Shown here one piece after another: positions 19,706-27,300 of a stretch of 64,000 nucleotides of DNA. Every line of letters begins with the position of its first letter. Position 1 is the stretch's first letter. A program made the position numbers and the translations under genes. The stretch is from Flavobacterium sp. CFS9. Lineage in GTDB: Bacteria > Bacteroidota > Bacteroidia > Flavobacteriales > Flavobacteriaceae. Location: positions 62,001 through 126,000 of the forward strand of contig NZ_AP031573.1 of NCBI RefSeq assembly GCF_041154745.1, given 5' to 3'. A model generated the notes under the pieces. That model was not told the DNA's origin, did no database searches, and was given only the letters and a program-made list of their open reading frames with translations.

Positions 19706-19955
19706 TTAAAAAATCTAATAATTTGAGGGACATTTACTTCTTCAAAATGTGATGAAAGAAGTATAAGAATCCCGTTTAATTGTAAAAAACTGTCTTTTAA
19801 TAAAATAGATCGAAAGCATTTACGGCATATAATTTCACTAATTATATGGATGCTATAGATATTTAAATTATTACTCTTCCGCAGAAAAAAGCTCGTTCTT
19901 ATTGAGAGTTTAAGTTCATCATAATCGAAAGCCGGGCTTTTTACGCTCCATAATG
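19706..19955 (-). promoter_or_regulatory. Leader region between the antiterminator gene and NRPS 1, with hairpin at 19826-19848
   Basis: This 250-bp stretch has no gene. It contains a perfect inverted repeat with 9-bp arms CATATAATT (19826-19834) and AATTATATG (19840-19848) around a 5-nt loop. Outside it AGCAT (19815-19819) and ATGCT (19850-19854) could extend the stem past a bulge. One TACGG lies at 19821-19825. A smaller AAAGC-GCTTT hairpin lies near 19940. I found no strong terminator or exact TAnnTTTG box. A folded leader ahead of a 19-kb operon is the kind of place where a specialised NusG would act, but that role is inferred. Confidence 0.35.
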
Positions 19956-20465
19956 TTAATTTTGCAAATAATAGGATGGAATTGTAGCGGTGATATTTTT
20001 CTGCAGCGAATCAATTCTAACCACAATTTTATTGGTGTTGTTTGTATTTAGTATTTCACATTCTAATCCTTTTAAGGAACCGTAAGAGATCGTTTTAAAA
20101 TCTCCAACACTAAATTCTTCAACATTTGTTTGAACCTCTGTAACATCATTATTTAGAAGCAAAAGTTCAATTTTTCGCATTTCTTCATCACTCACTTTAG
20201 CATACTCCATTCCAAAACGGATGTACATGCACGCCCCATTAACCGAAAGTGTTTTATAAAAATCTAATGACGAATTAATTTTCACAAAAACATAAGAAGG
20301 GAAAAGCAATTTCTGGATACTTTTTTTTCTGTCTGTACGTGTACTCTGTACCTGAATGGTTGGCAAAAAAGCTTTAATAGACAGATATCCAAGCATATCA
20401 AATACTTTTCTTTCATGATGACTTTTAACATATAAAACGTACCAACCATTGTGAATTGACTTCAT
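19956..20465 (-). CDS. Specialised NusG paralogue (UpxY/LoaP/RfaH-type antiterminator)
   Basis: This 169-aa protein has a NusG N-terminal domain at about residues 5-100 (GWYVLYVKSHHERKV, LLFPSYVFVKI) and a KOW-like C-terminal domain at about 112-165 (FSVGDFKTISYGSLKG through NKIVVRI). It lacks the size and context of the housekeeping NusG, which sits near rplK in bacteria. Known relatives act on single long operons: UpxY on Bacteroides capsule operons, LoaP on polyketide operons in Bacillus, and RfaH on LPS operons. They bind RNA polymerase after an early pause or leader signal and stop premature termination. Being the first gene upstream of a co-directional NRPS operon of more than 19 kb, it very likely serves that operon. 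Its own upstream region carries four TACGG motifs, suggesting control by the nearby response regulator. Confidence 0.88.
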   Translation of the reverse strand: MKSIHNGWYVLYVKSHHERKVFDMLGYLSIKAFLPTIQVQSTRTDRKKSIQKLLFPSYVFVKINSSLDFYKTLSVNGACMYIRFGMEYAKVSDEEMRKIELLLLNNDVTEVQTNVEEFSVGDFKTISYGSLKGLECEILNTNNTNKIVVRIDSLQKNITATIPSYYLQN

Positions 20466-20526
20466 AAATAACCTTCAATTTATTTAATAGCTTCGCTGTC
20501 CTCGGTTACGAGAATACTCTTCTGAA

Positions 20527-20620
20527 TACGGATTTGAAAAATTAAAACGTATTTTATTTACGGCTAAAATAGTAGTAGTCTTTATATAAAAATTACGGAC
20601 TTTTTAAATAAAAACTACGG
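20527..20620. promoter_or_regulatory. Cluster of four TACGG half-sites upstream of the antiterminator gene
   Basis: TACGG occurs on the plus strand at 20527-20531, 20559-20563, 20594-20598 and 20616-20620, that is 62-155 bp upstream of the antiterminator start at 20465. Spacings are 32, 35 and 22 bp. The same pentamer forms perfect palindromes upstream of the response regulator gene at 23224 and 23331. I found no exact TAnnTTTG box between the cluster and the gene, which would fit an activator-dependent promoter. Binding by the regulator is inferred. Confidence 0.45.
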
Positions 20621-20726
20621 GCTTTCATATTAAAAAGCGTCAAACACTGATAATAAATCAAATACTTGCTCTTTCTGTGTGGGAAGCGAAAAAGATCATA
20701 ATCCTCTAAAAACCAATAAACAAAGC

Positions 20727-20759
20727 AAACCCGACAGGTTTTTAAAACCTGTCGGGTTT
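20727..20759. terminator. Strong palindromic terminator after the histidine kinase gene
   Basis: Arms of 16 bp (AAACCCGACAGGTTTT and its complement) with almost no loop form a long, near-symmetrical hairpin that can act in both directions. It lies between the end of the kinase gene (20804) and the antiterminator control region, and would keep the two units apart. From memory this CCCGACAGG/CCTGTCGGG palindrome is recurrent in Flavobacterium genomes, so it may also be a repeat element. Confidence 0.7.
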
Positions 20760-20803
20760 AAGGACTTTTGTAGAGATCGTTAAAATTTTGTCATTTCAGA
20801 GCA

Positions 20804-22828
20804 TTAAGCAAGCTCCCGAATATTAAACTGGACTTCAATTTTGGTTCCTTTTCCAATTTGTGATTCAATACTAAATTTACCTTTTAGCGAACTGGTTCTT
20901 TCTTTCATATTGCTTAAACCAATACCCTCTTTTTTAGTTGTTGTATCAAACCCCTGACCATTATCAGTAATTGACATTCTTAAGATACTATTAGCCTCAA
21001 ACTGAATTTTAATTTCACATTTTGTGGCATTCGCATACTTGTTGATATTTAAAATCGCTTCCTGAATGATGCGGTATAAATTGATCTTGTAAATATTTTG
21101 AATGGCCGACCATTCAAAATTCTCGTTGGTTGTATAAGTAAATTCAGTATCACTAATCCCCTTTTGACCTTCGACTAAACTTAACAGTAAAACATTGAAA
21201 TCATTACCATCCAGAAAAGAGCTATGACTCAGATCATGTGAGACCATTCTAACCTCATTTTCTATGTTTTGCAGTTCAAAAATGTACTCTTTCCTTTTTT
21301 CGATTATTTCCTTCTCCACCTTAGAATTAAAAAAGCCCAGATTCATTCGGACTCCATAAATTCTATTCATAATTCCGTCATGAAGTTCTTTTGCAATTTT
21401 GGATTTTTCATTATCTCTTGCATTATTTATCTTCTCATGCTGTTCCATCAGCAATAAATAGATTTCCTCGTTTGCTGACTTTTGCTTTTTAAGGAACTGA
21501 AATTCTTTATTTTTATACTTGGAATATCTTAAAATAACAACAATCAGCAATACAAAAATCGACGCAAATGAGAGGATTAAAATATAGAAATTTTTCTTCG
21601 TCAGAATCTTGTTTTCATCTTCAATTCTGGAAGTTTCGTACTCAATTCTTGCATATTTATTATGTGCATTTTTTTGAACAATATTGATGCTATCACTCAA
21701 ATTAATGTACTCATTTGCATAATAGAGGCTATTTTTCTTATCCAGAGTAGAAAGCAGTTTTAATGACGTTAAAATTTCATTACTGTTCTTAATTCGTGTG
21801 GCTAACAAATTGGCTTCTTTTAAAACTTCAATTGCTTTAGCAGTATCTTTTTGCGTGAGGAAATACTCTCCAATGCGGATCTTCTTATATAAAATATCTG
21901 CTTCATCTCCTTTATTTTTCAAAATCTCTAATGATTTGGAGAACATTTCATAAACATTGTCATATTCTCCGATTTTCATTTTAGAATAAGCCAGATTACT
22001 CAAAACATTAGCATACAAACGAGGCCAATTTTTCTCTAAATCACTGGAAAGTAAACCTTGCAGCTTTGCTATAGACTTTAAATACTCCCCTTTTAAATCA
22101 TATAGATTACAAATATTAATGGTAGCAGTTACATTATAATTGGTGATTTCGTCCTTGTCAATATGATTCAGCTTTATCTTTTCCAGATTATTCAAAGCCA
22201 TACGATGATACCACAATGCTTTATCATAATTGACCAGCTTTTCCAGACAATTCCCCATTAAGGCATTACAGCAATAAAGCAATTGCTGATCCTTAGATTC
22301 TTTTAAGTACTGTAAAGCTTTAGAGATTTCAACTTCGCATTCGATATAATTTCCGTCATAAAACAAAACATAAGCTTTGTTAAATAACATGCGTGCCGTA
22401 TTATCGTAATCCGATAATGTAGAATATACTTTTTCGGCTTGCAAATAATAAAAATAAGCGCTGTCCTTTTTTACATTTCCATAGCTGTCACCAATATAAT
22501 AGAATGCTTTTGCGATTCCCTCTTTGTCATCAACCTCCTTAGATAATCTCAAAGCCTCTAAACTGGCTGCCAAAGATTTCTTCGGATTTTTATTGTAGTA
22601 GTATTCTGTGGACAGCTTAAAATGAAGATTTCTGGTAACAGAATCATTATTATGATACTTTAACAAAGTAAATATAGAATCTAAATATCTTTCTTTCTCC
22701 TTGCCAGTTAAATGCTTGCCATCAAATGAAATAGTGATTTTATCATTCGCATTCGCGAATTCATTTTTCCTGCAGGAAAAAAAAGTCAGCACAAGTAATA
22801 AGCAAACTATTTTAAAAGGTGTCGTCAA
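20804..22828 (-). CDS. TPR-containing lipoprotein sensor histidine kinase (HisKA_3/NarX type)
   Basis: This 674-aa protein starts with a lipoprotein-like signal ending FFSC (Cys19). Residues 45-385 are helical repeats of TPR type and should lie in the periplasm. One membrane helix (about 410-432, ILILSFASIFVLLIVVILRY) precedes a coiled linker. The HisKA_3 segment has SKIAKELHDG with the phospho-acceptor His483, followed by a second HDLSHSS segment. The ATPase domain shows EAILNINKYANA (about 590), DNGQGFD (about 622) and GIGLSNMKER. This is the NarL-family kinase layout common in Bacteroidota, and the cognate regulator is almost certainly the divergent gene at 23385. A TATATTTG box at 22854-22861 gives it its own promoter, downstream of a hairpin that separates it from the small lipoprotein gene. 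The signal sensed is unknown. Confidence 0.92.
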   Translation of the reverse strand: MTTPFKIVCLLLVLTFFSCRKNEFANANDKITISFDGKHLTGKEKERYLDSIFTLLKYHNNDSVTRNLHFKLSTEYYYNKNPKKSLAASLEALRLSKEVDDKEGIAKAFYYIGDSYGNVKKDSAYFYYLQAEKVYSTLSDYDNTARMLFNKAYVLFYDGNYIECEVEISKALQYLKESKDQQLLYCCNALMGNCLEKLVNYDKALWYHRMALNNLEKIKLNHIDKDEITNYNVTATINICNLYDLKGEYLKSIAKLQGLLSSDLEKNWPRLYANVLSNLAYSKMKIGEYDNVYEMFSKSLEILKNKGDEADILYKKIRIGEYFLTQKDTAKAIEVLKEANLLATRIKNSNEILTSLKLLSTLDKKNSLYYANEYINLSDSINIVQKNAHNKYARIEYETSRIEDENKILTKKNFYILILSFASIFVLLIVVILRYSKYKNKEFQFLKKQKSANEEIYLLLMEQHEKINNARDNEKSKIAKELHDGIMNRIYGVRMNLGFFNSKVEKEIIEKRKEYIFELQNIENEVRMVSHDLSHSSFLDGNDFNVLLLSLVEGQKGISDTEFTYTTNENFEWSAIQNIYKINLYRIIQEAILNINKYANATKCEIKIQFEANSILRMSITDNGQGFDTTTKKEGIGLSNMKERTSSLKGKFSIESQIGKGTKIEVQFNIRELA

Positions 22829-22853
22829 AAGTTTAAGTATTATTTTACAATTT

Positions 22854-22861
22854 CAAATATA
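22854..22861 (-). promoter_or_regulatory. -7 promoter box of the histidine kinase gene
   Basis: The minus strand reads TATATTTG, matching the Bacteroidota -7 consensus TAnnTTTG, 26 bp before the ATG at 22828. I see no clear -33 TTTG at the usual distance. Confidence 0.45.
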
Positions 22862-22873
22862 GGGTTTTGAAAC

Positions 22874-22915
22874 AAAAAGACTATAAGATTTAAAAATAAA
22901 TCAAATAGTCTTTTT
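22874..22915. terminator. Bidirectional terminator/attenuator between the small lipoprotein and kinase genes
   Basis: Arms AAAAAGACTAT (22874-22884) and ATAGTCTTTTT (22905-22915) pair perfectly, with a second inner pairing GATTT/AAATC. Read on the minus strand it ends in a T run. It should stop most transcription coming from the small lipoprotein gene, so kinase expression would depend on its own promoter or read-through. Confidence 0.6.
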
Positions 22916-22932
22916 TATAAACACATAAACAT

Positions 22933-23166
22933 TTAGTCTTTTCTGGTCGGTCTTGTAATTTCGGGATCACCCTCAGTATTTAACAAGTCAATATCCGAAT
23001 TAGTCGTTCCATTTACCATATTATTTGCTTTTGGATCCAATTTTTCATGCAGATTTTTTGATTGACTACTCTGAGTTTTCGGCGTTTCGTAATCATCATT
23101 TGTACATGAAAAAGTTAACAATGCTACAGCAATTAGCAATCCCGGAATAAATAACTTCGTTTTCAT
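22933..23166 (-). CDS. Small acidic lipoprotein of unknown function next to the two-component system
   Basis: This 77-aa product has a lipoprotein signal ending LLTFSC (Cys21). The next residues, TNDDYE, are acidic and resemble the lipoprotein export signal that sends Flavobacterium lipoproteins to the cell surface. The rest is hydrophilic, low in complexity (SSQSKNLHEKLDPK, then EGDPEITRPTRKD) and probably disordered. I recognise no domain. It sits between the kinase and regulator genes, divergent from the regulator. A TACGG-N5-CCGTA palindrome lies 58 bp upstream of its ATG. A role as a sensory partner, or as a target of the system, is plausible but not shown. Confidence 0.7.
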   Translation of the reverse strand: MKTKLFIPGLLIAVALLTFSCTNDDYETPKTQSSQSKNLHEKLDPKANNMVNGTTNSDIDLLNTEGDPEITRPTRKD

Positions 23167-23223
23167 AAAAATAACTTTAATTGATTATTGAAACAAAAAA
23201 ACGCCAAACCGTGGATTAAAATG

Positions 23224-23238
23224 TACGGTAAATCCGTA
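23224..23238. promoter_or_regulatory. Palindrome TACGG-N5-CCGTA, lipoprotein-proximal operator candidate
   Basis: Perfect 5-bp arms TACGG/CCGTA around TAAAT. It sits 58 bp upstream of the small lipoprotein ATG in the divergent control region. It is the same palindrome as the one next to the response regulator promoter. Confidence 0.5.
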
Positions 23239-23330
23239 ATATTTCATTTAATTCATGTTAAAAATGAGACTTAAACTAATTATCAATCATTCAGCCGGTC
23301 TTTTTAGTTGTAAAACAATCAAAATTCCAT

Positions 23331-23345
23331 TACGGAAAAACCGTA
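23331..23345. promoter_or_regulatory. Palindrome TACGG-N5-CCGTA, regulator-proximal operator candidate
   Basis: Perfect arms TACGG/CCGTA around AAAAA, ending 9 bp before the TACATTTG box at 23354. It occupies the place where a -33 element would be expected, and no -33 TTTG is visible. That position suits an activator touching RNA polymerase, perhaps the response regulator acting on its own gene. Confidence 0.5.
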
Positions 23346-23353
23346 GTTTTTCT

Positions 23354-23361
23354 TACATTTG
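23354..23361 (+). promoter_or_regulatory. -7 promoter box of the response regulator gene
   Basis: TACATTTG matches TAnnTTTG and lies 23 bp before the ATG at 23385. Confidence 0.5.
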
Positions 23362-23384
23362 TTTTCAATAGAATTAAACAAATT

Positions 23385-24053
23385 ATGAATCTTAATATTT
23401 TGATCGTCGACGACCATCCAATGACGGTGGACAGCTATATCAATCTCTTATCTGATGGTGAGTTTCAGCAAAATTTACCAAATTTTATTAAAAGTCATAA
23501 TTGTGAAGATGCTTACAATAAAATCATTCTTCATCACAAGCAAAATATTAATATTGATTTTGCTTTACTTGATATTAATCTGCCGCCCTACAAAAAATCA
23601 AATATTAATGACGGTATAGACCTGGCCTATTTAATCAAGGATAAATTCCCGAATTGTAAAATAGTGCTTCTTACTATGCGCAGTGAACCTTTGACTGTTG
23701 ACAAAATAATAAAAGGGATTCGACCTGAAGGTTTCATATCCAAAAGCGACATCAATTTTGAACAATTTCCTGTAATTTGTAAAAACATTATTAATGGCGA
23801 AATCTTCAGAAGCGATACCATTGTGGAATCTCAAAGGGAACTGTTTAAGAAAAATATTAATTGGGACAATCACGACAATCAAATTTTAATTCTAATCTCT
23901 GAAGGGGTAAAAACAGTAAATCTTCCCGAATACATTCCTCTTTCGATGAGTGCCATAGAGAAAAGGAAAGCCAACATAAAAGATCAGTTATTAAAAGGAA
24001 AAGGAAGCGACAAAGATCTAATTGAAAAGGCTAAAACACTGGGATTATTGTAA
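23385..24053 (+). CDS. NarL/LuxR-type response regulator
   Basis: This 222-aa protein has a receiver domain (residues 1-125) with acidic pocket DD (9-10), phospho-acceptor Asp63 in ALLDINLPP, Thr97 in VLLTM and Lys120 in GFISKSD. The C-terminal part (about 158-215) fits a LuxR-type helix-turn-helix but is diverged (ILILISEGVKTVNLPEYIPL, SAIEKRKANIKDQLL). It pairs with the HisKA_3 kinase transcribed the other way at 20804-22828. The palindromes in its own control region and the half-sites before the antiterminator gene are the natural candidates for its DNA targets. Control of the NRPS operon is an inference from these sites and the gene order. Confidence 0.93.
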   Translation: MNLNILIVDDHPMTVDSYINLLSDGEFQQNLPNFIKSHNCEDAYNKIILHHKQNINIDFALLDINLPPYKKSNINDGIDLAYLIKDKFPNCKIVLLTMRSEPLTVDKIIKGIRPEGFISKSDINFEQFPVICKNIINGEIFRSDTIVESQRELFKKNINWDNHDNQILILISEGVKTVNLPEYIPLSMSAIEKRKANIKDQLLKGKGSDKDLIEKAKTLGLL

Positions 24054-24097
24054 CAAGATTAGTATTCTCCTTTTTTTCTTTAAAGACACTAAAAAAA

Positions 24098-24123
24098 GAA
24101 GGCTGTCTTTTCAGACAGCCTTC
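24098..24123. terminator. Hairpin terminator between response regulator and protease genes
   Basis: Arms GAAGGCTGTCT and AGACAGCCTTC (11 bp) with a 4-nt loop. A run of seven A before it on the plus strand makes it a T-run terminator for minus-strand transcription from the protease gene; it can also serve the regulator gene 45 bp upstream. The rest of 24054-24354 holds only AT-rich sequence with ACATAG-type repeats and no gene. Confidence 0.65.
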
Positions 24124-24354
24124 AATTCAACCAATTTGTATTTAAAATTTAACCCGTTGGGTATAACTAATAAAAAAAATCATTTAACACATAGAAACAT
24201 AGATTATATGTCTGTAAAAGAATACAAAAAGAAACATGTTTTTTACACATAGTTGCCTCTGTGTGTTTGAAATGAGTGAAACGTCTTATTCAAGAGTATT
24301 AATTCTATGTATCTATATGTTTAAAAATAACTGCACTTAATCGGTTAAAGTTTA

Positions 24355-27300
24355 TTATTTAATTATCTTTTTATCAGGCTGTGCCGCACCATCTACTTTC
24401 ACCTTCAAAAAGTAGAAGCCACTGGCAAAAGTACTGCCATCAATATTTATAGTATCGTCGCTACTATCATAGGATTGAGCAAACACATTTTGTCCTAAAC
24501 TGTTATAAATTAATACCTCTACTTTTTTCCCCGAAAATAAATCAGAACTAATGTTTATGACATCATTAAACGGATTTGGATAAGCTGTAAAGGCTGCTTT
24601 ACTTTCAAAATCTACAATACTCAAAGTAGGGAAAGTGAAATTTTGAACGGTGTCCGGAGTTTTCACTGAAGCTTGCGGTTCTGTGCTGTAGGCATATCGT
24701 ATTATGGCAAAACTTTTCCCGTCTGCACTTACTGCTCCTTCAAAATAACCGTAATACACTGCTCCGCCTTTAGCAAATGCAAATCCAATAAACCCAGTTT
24801 TTCCATTCCAGCTGCTATAAGATGTATCGCTCATAACAGCATCACCTGATGAATTTAAGTTACTGCTGCCTCCAATCATTTGACTGGTTCCTATGTAACC
24901 AATGTTAGCTGTTCCCGTTTCGGTAACTAATCCATTACTACTTAAAAATTTCAAACCATTAGCACCGGAAAGCAATTTAAATTCGGTATCGTTTCCATCT
25001 ACCTCAGCAGTAATTCTAAATGAACCCGAAGGGCTGGCAGTCGAAACTACTATCGGAGTCGGTAAATCTACTTTAACGACAACATAAGCATTTGTAAAAG
25101 TAAAATCAGTAGTGAACGATTTATTCTCTAAAACTGCTGTTCCGCCGGTTATAGCAGGATCTAAAAAGGTAATTGTGGCTGTAGCAGCATTGGCGGCCTC
25201 ATTAGCAATCGCTTTGCCCTGATAACTTACCTGAACCGTAGTATTATTGAGTACACTCACACTAGCCGTTAAACCCGATGGTAAACCTGTTATAGTAAAA
25301 TCTGTCCCCTGAACTAAATTCCCTGAACTTTTTGTAAAAGTACCACCATTTGTTGTCAGCTGTACCGTAACCGTCGTTGTAAAAGTTCCGTCATTAGTTA
25401 ATTTATCTTCGGTAATTACTGTTGGCGTATTGGTCATCTTAACCACACCTAACTGGAGTGGCGTAGTAATTGAAGTCATAGGAGCTGTATTATAAGCATA
25501 TTTGCTGATCGTATAACTCTGACCATTGGCACTTACAACTACTTCGAAATAACCATAATAAGGCATTCCATTCTTAGTATATTTAAAACCGATAAAACCA
25601 GTTTTACCATCCCAAACCGTATAAGAACTGCTTCTTAGAGTAGGAACTCTTGTCCCAATCCAATTGCTTGCTGCCCCAATTGTAACGTTATAGCCTAAGT
25701 ACGAGATATTGTTAATTCCTTGTTCGCAAACCAAATCCTTATCGTAATTCTCCAGCTTTAGGTCATTGCCGTCAATAAATAAACCATAACTGGCATTATC
25801 TGCCTCTGCCGTAATATTAAATGGATTCCATTTAGAACCTGTAACAGCTACTGTTAAAGGAGTTGGCAGATCAACATAAACAATTTTATAAGCATTCTTA
25901 AAAATAAGCTTAGTTGTAAAATAATCCGTATCAAGAATCGCAGCTCCTCCGGTAATGGCAGGACTCAGAAAAGTAACCGTAGCCGTGGTCGTATTTGAAG
26001 CTTCATTGGCCGTTGCTTTACCTGTATAACTCAACTCGGCTGTTGTACTGTTTATTAAAGTAATTTCAGGAATCAAACCTGCTGGCAATCCTGTAACAGT
26101 AAAATCTGTTCCCAAAACTAAATTCCCTGAGCTTTTTGTAAAAGTCCCGCCATTGGTTGTTAACTGAATGGCGATTTTTGTTTCAAAACTTCCATCATTA
26201 GTTAAAGCATTTTCATTGATTTCATCCGGTGTAGTGGCTAAATGAACCGAAAGATCTGCCGGAATATCTTCAGTGAGTATACCTGCCAGAGGTTCTGTAT
26301 TATAGGCATATTCTAATAATGTATAAGCAGTTCCCTTGGCATTTACTTTAACCTTAAACCAGCCGTAACAAGGTTCATCCGCTATTGTAAATTTAAAACC
26401 AATATAACCGGTCTTTCCATCCCATGATTTGTACGCGGCATTTCTTAAATTGTGCAGATTAGGATAACTTCCCCCTTCAACAAAGTTACTATTGCCATCA
26501 ATAAGCTGATTAGCTCCGATCAGACTCATGTTTAGAGAATTACCCTCACAGACTATAGATTTTGTATAGGTTTCTAATTTAAGATCACCTTTATCCACAA
26601 AAACTCCATAATCCTGCTGATCCGCATCGGCAGTAATTCTGAAGAATTTCCAGGTATTTTCTGCATCTACTGTATAATTCAGATCTTTCACATGTACAAT
26701 CGCGTATGGATCTCTGAAATTAATTTTGACAGTGGCAACTGAATTTGATAAAACTGCTGTCCCGCCTGTAATAGCAGGATTCAAAAATGTTACTGCTACC
26801 TGAGTACTATTTTCTTTCAAATGTAGGGCAGCATTTCCTGTAAACGCCAATTGTACTTCGGTAGCGCTAATTACATTTAATTTAGCGGTCAAACCAGCCG
26901 GAACACCAGCGATAGTATAATCCACTCCGGGAGTCAGCACTCCTGAACTTTTGACAAAAGTTCCATTATTCGTCGTTAGTTTAAAAGACGAAATCTGAGA
27001 AATGCTTCCATTATTAACAGCACTTTCCGAAAGAGAAGCCGGAGAAACACTTAATGCCACTTTATCCGTTATTCCGGTATAAATGGTTCCGCCCGGTTGT
27101 GTGTTATAAGCATATTCTACAATACTGTATCCTGAACCGTCTGCAGCAACAACTGCTTTTAACCAACCGTAACATTTTTCTCCATCAATGGTGTATTCAA
27201 AACCTAAATAATCCGTTTTGCCATCCCATGCCTTATAAGAGGAAGTTCTTAAATCTAATTGGTTGGGATATGCTCCCGGTGCCGTGAAATTACTGCTTGC

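Noticed and set aside
20727..20759. Long palindrome considered as an attachment site or operator
   Set aside because: Position after a stop codon and near-perfect stem fit a terminator/REP palindrome better; no integrase is present.
24022..24252. A 76-codon ORF after the response regulator gene
   Set aside because: It overlaps the regulator's end and the terminator hairpin and has low-complexity content.
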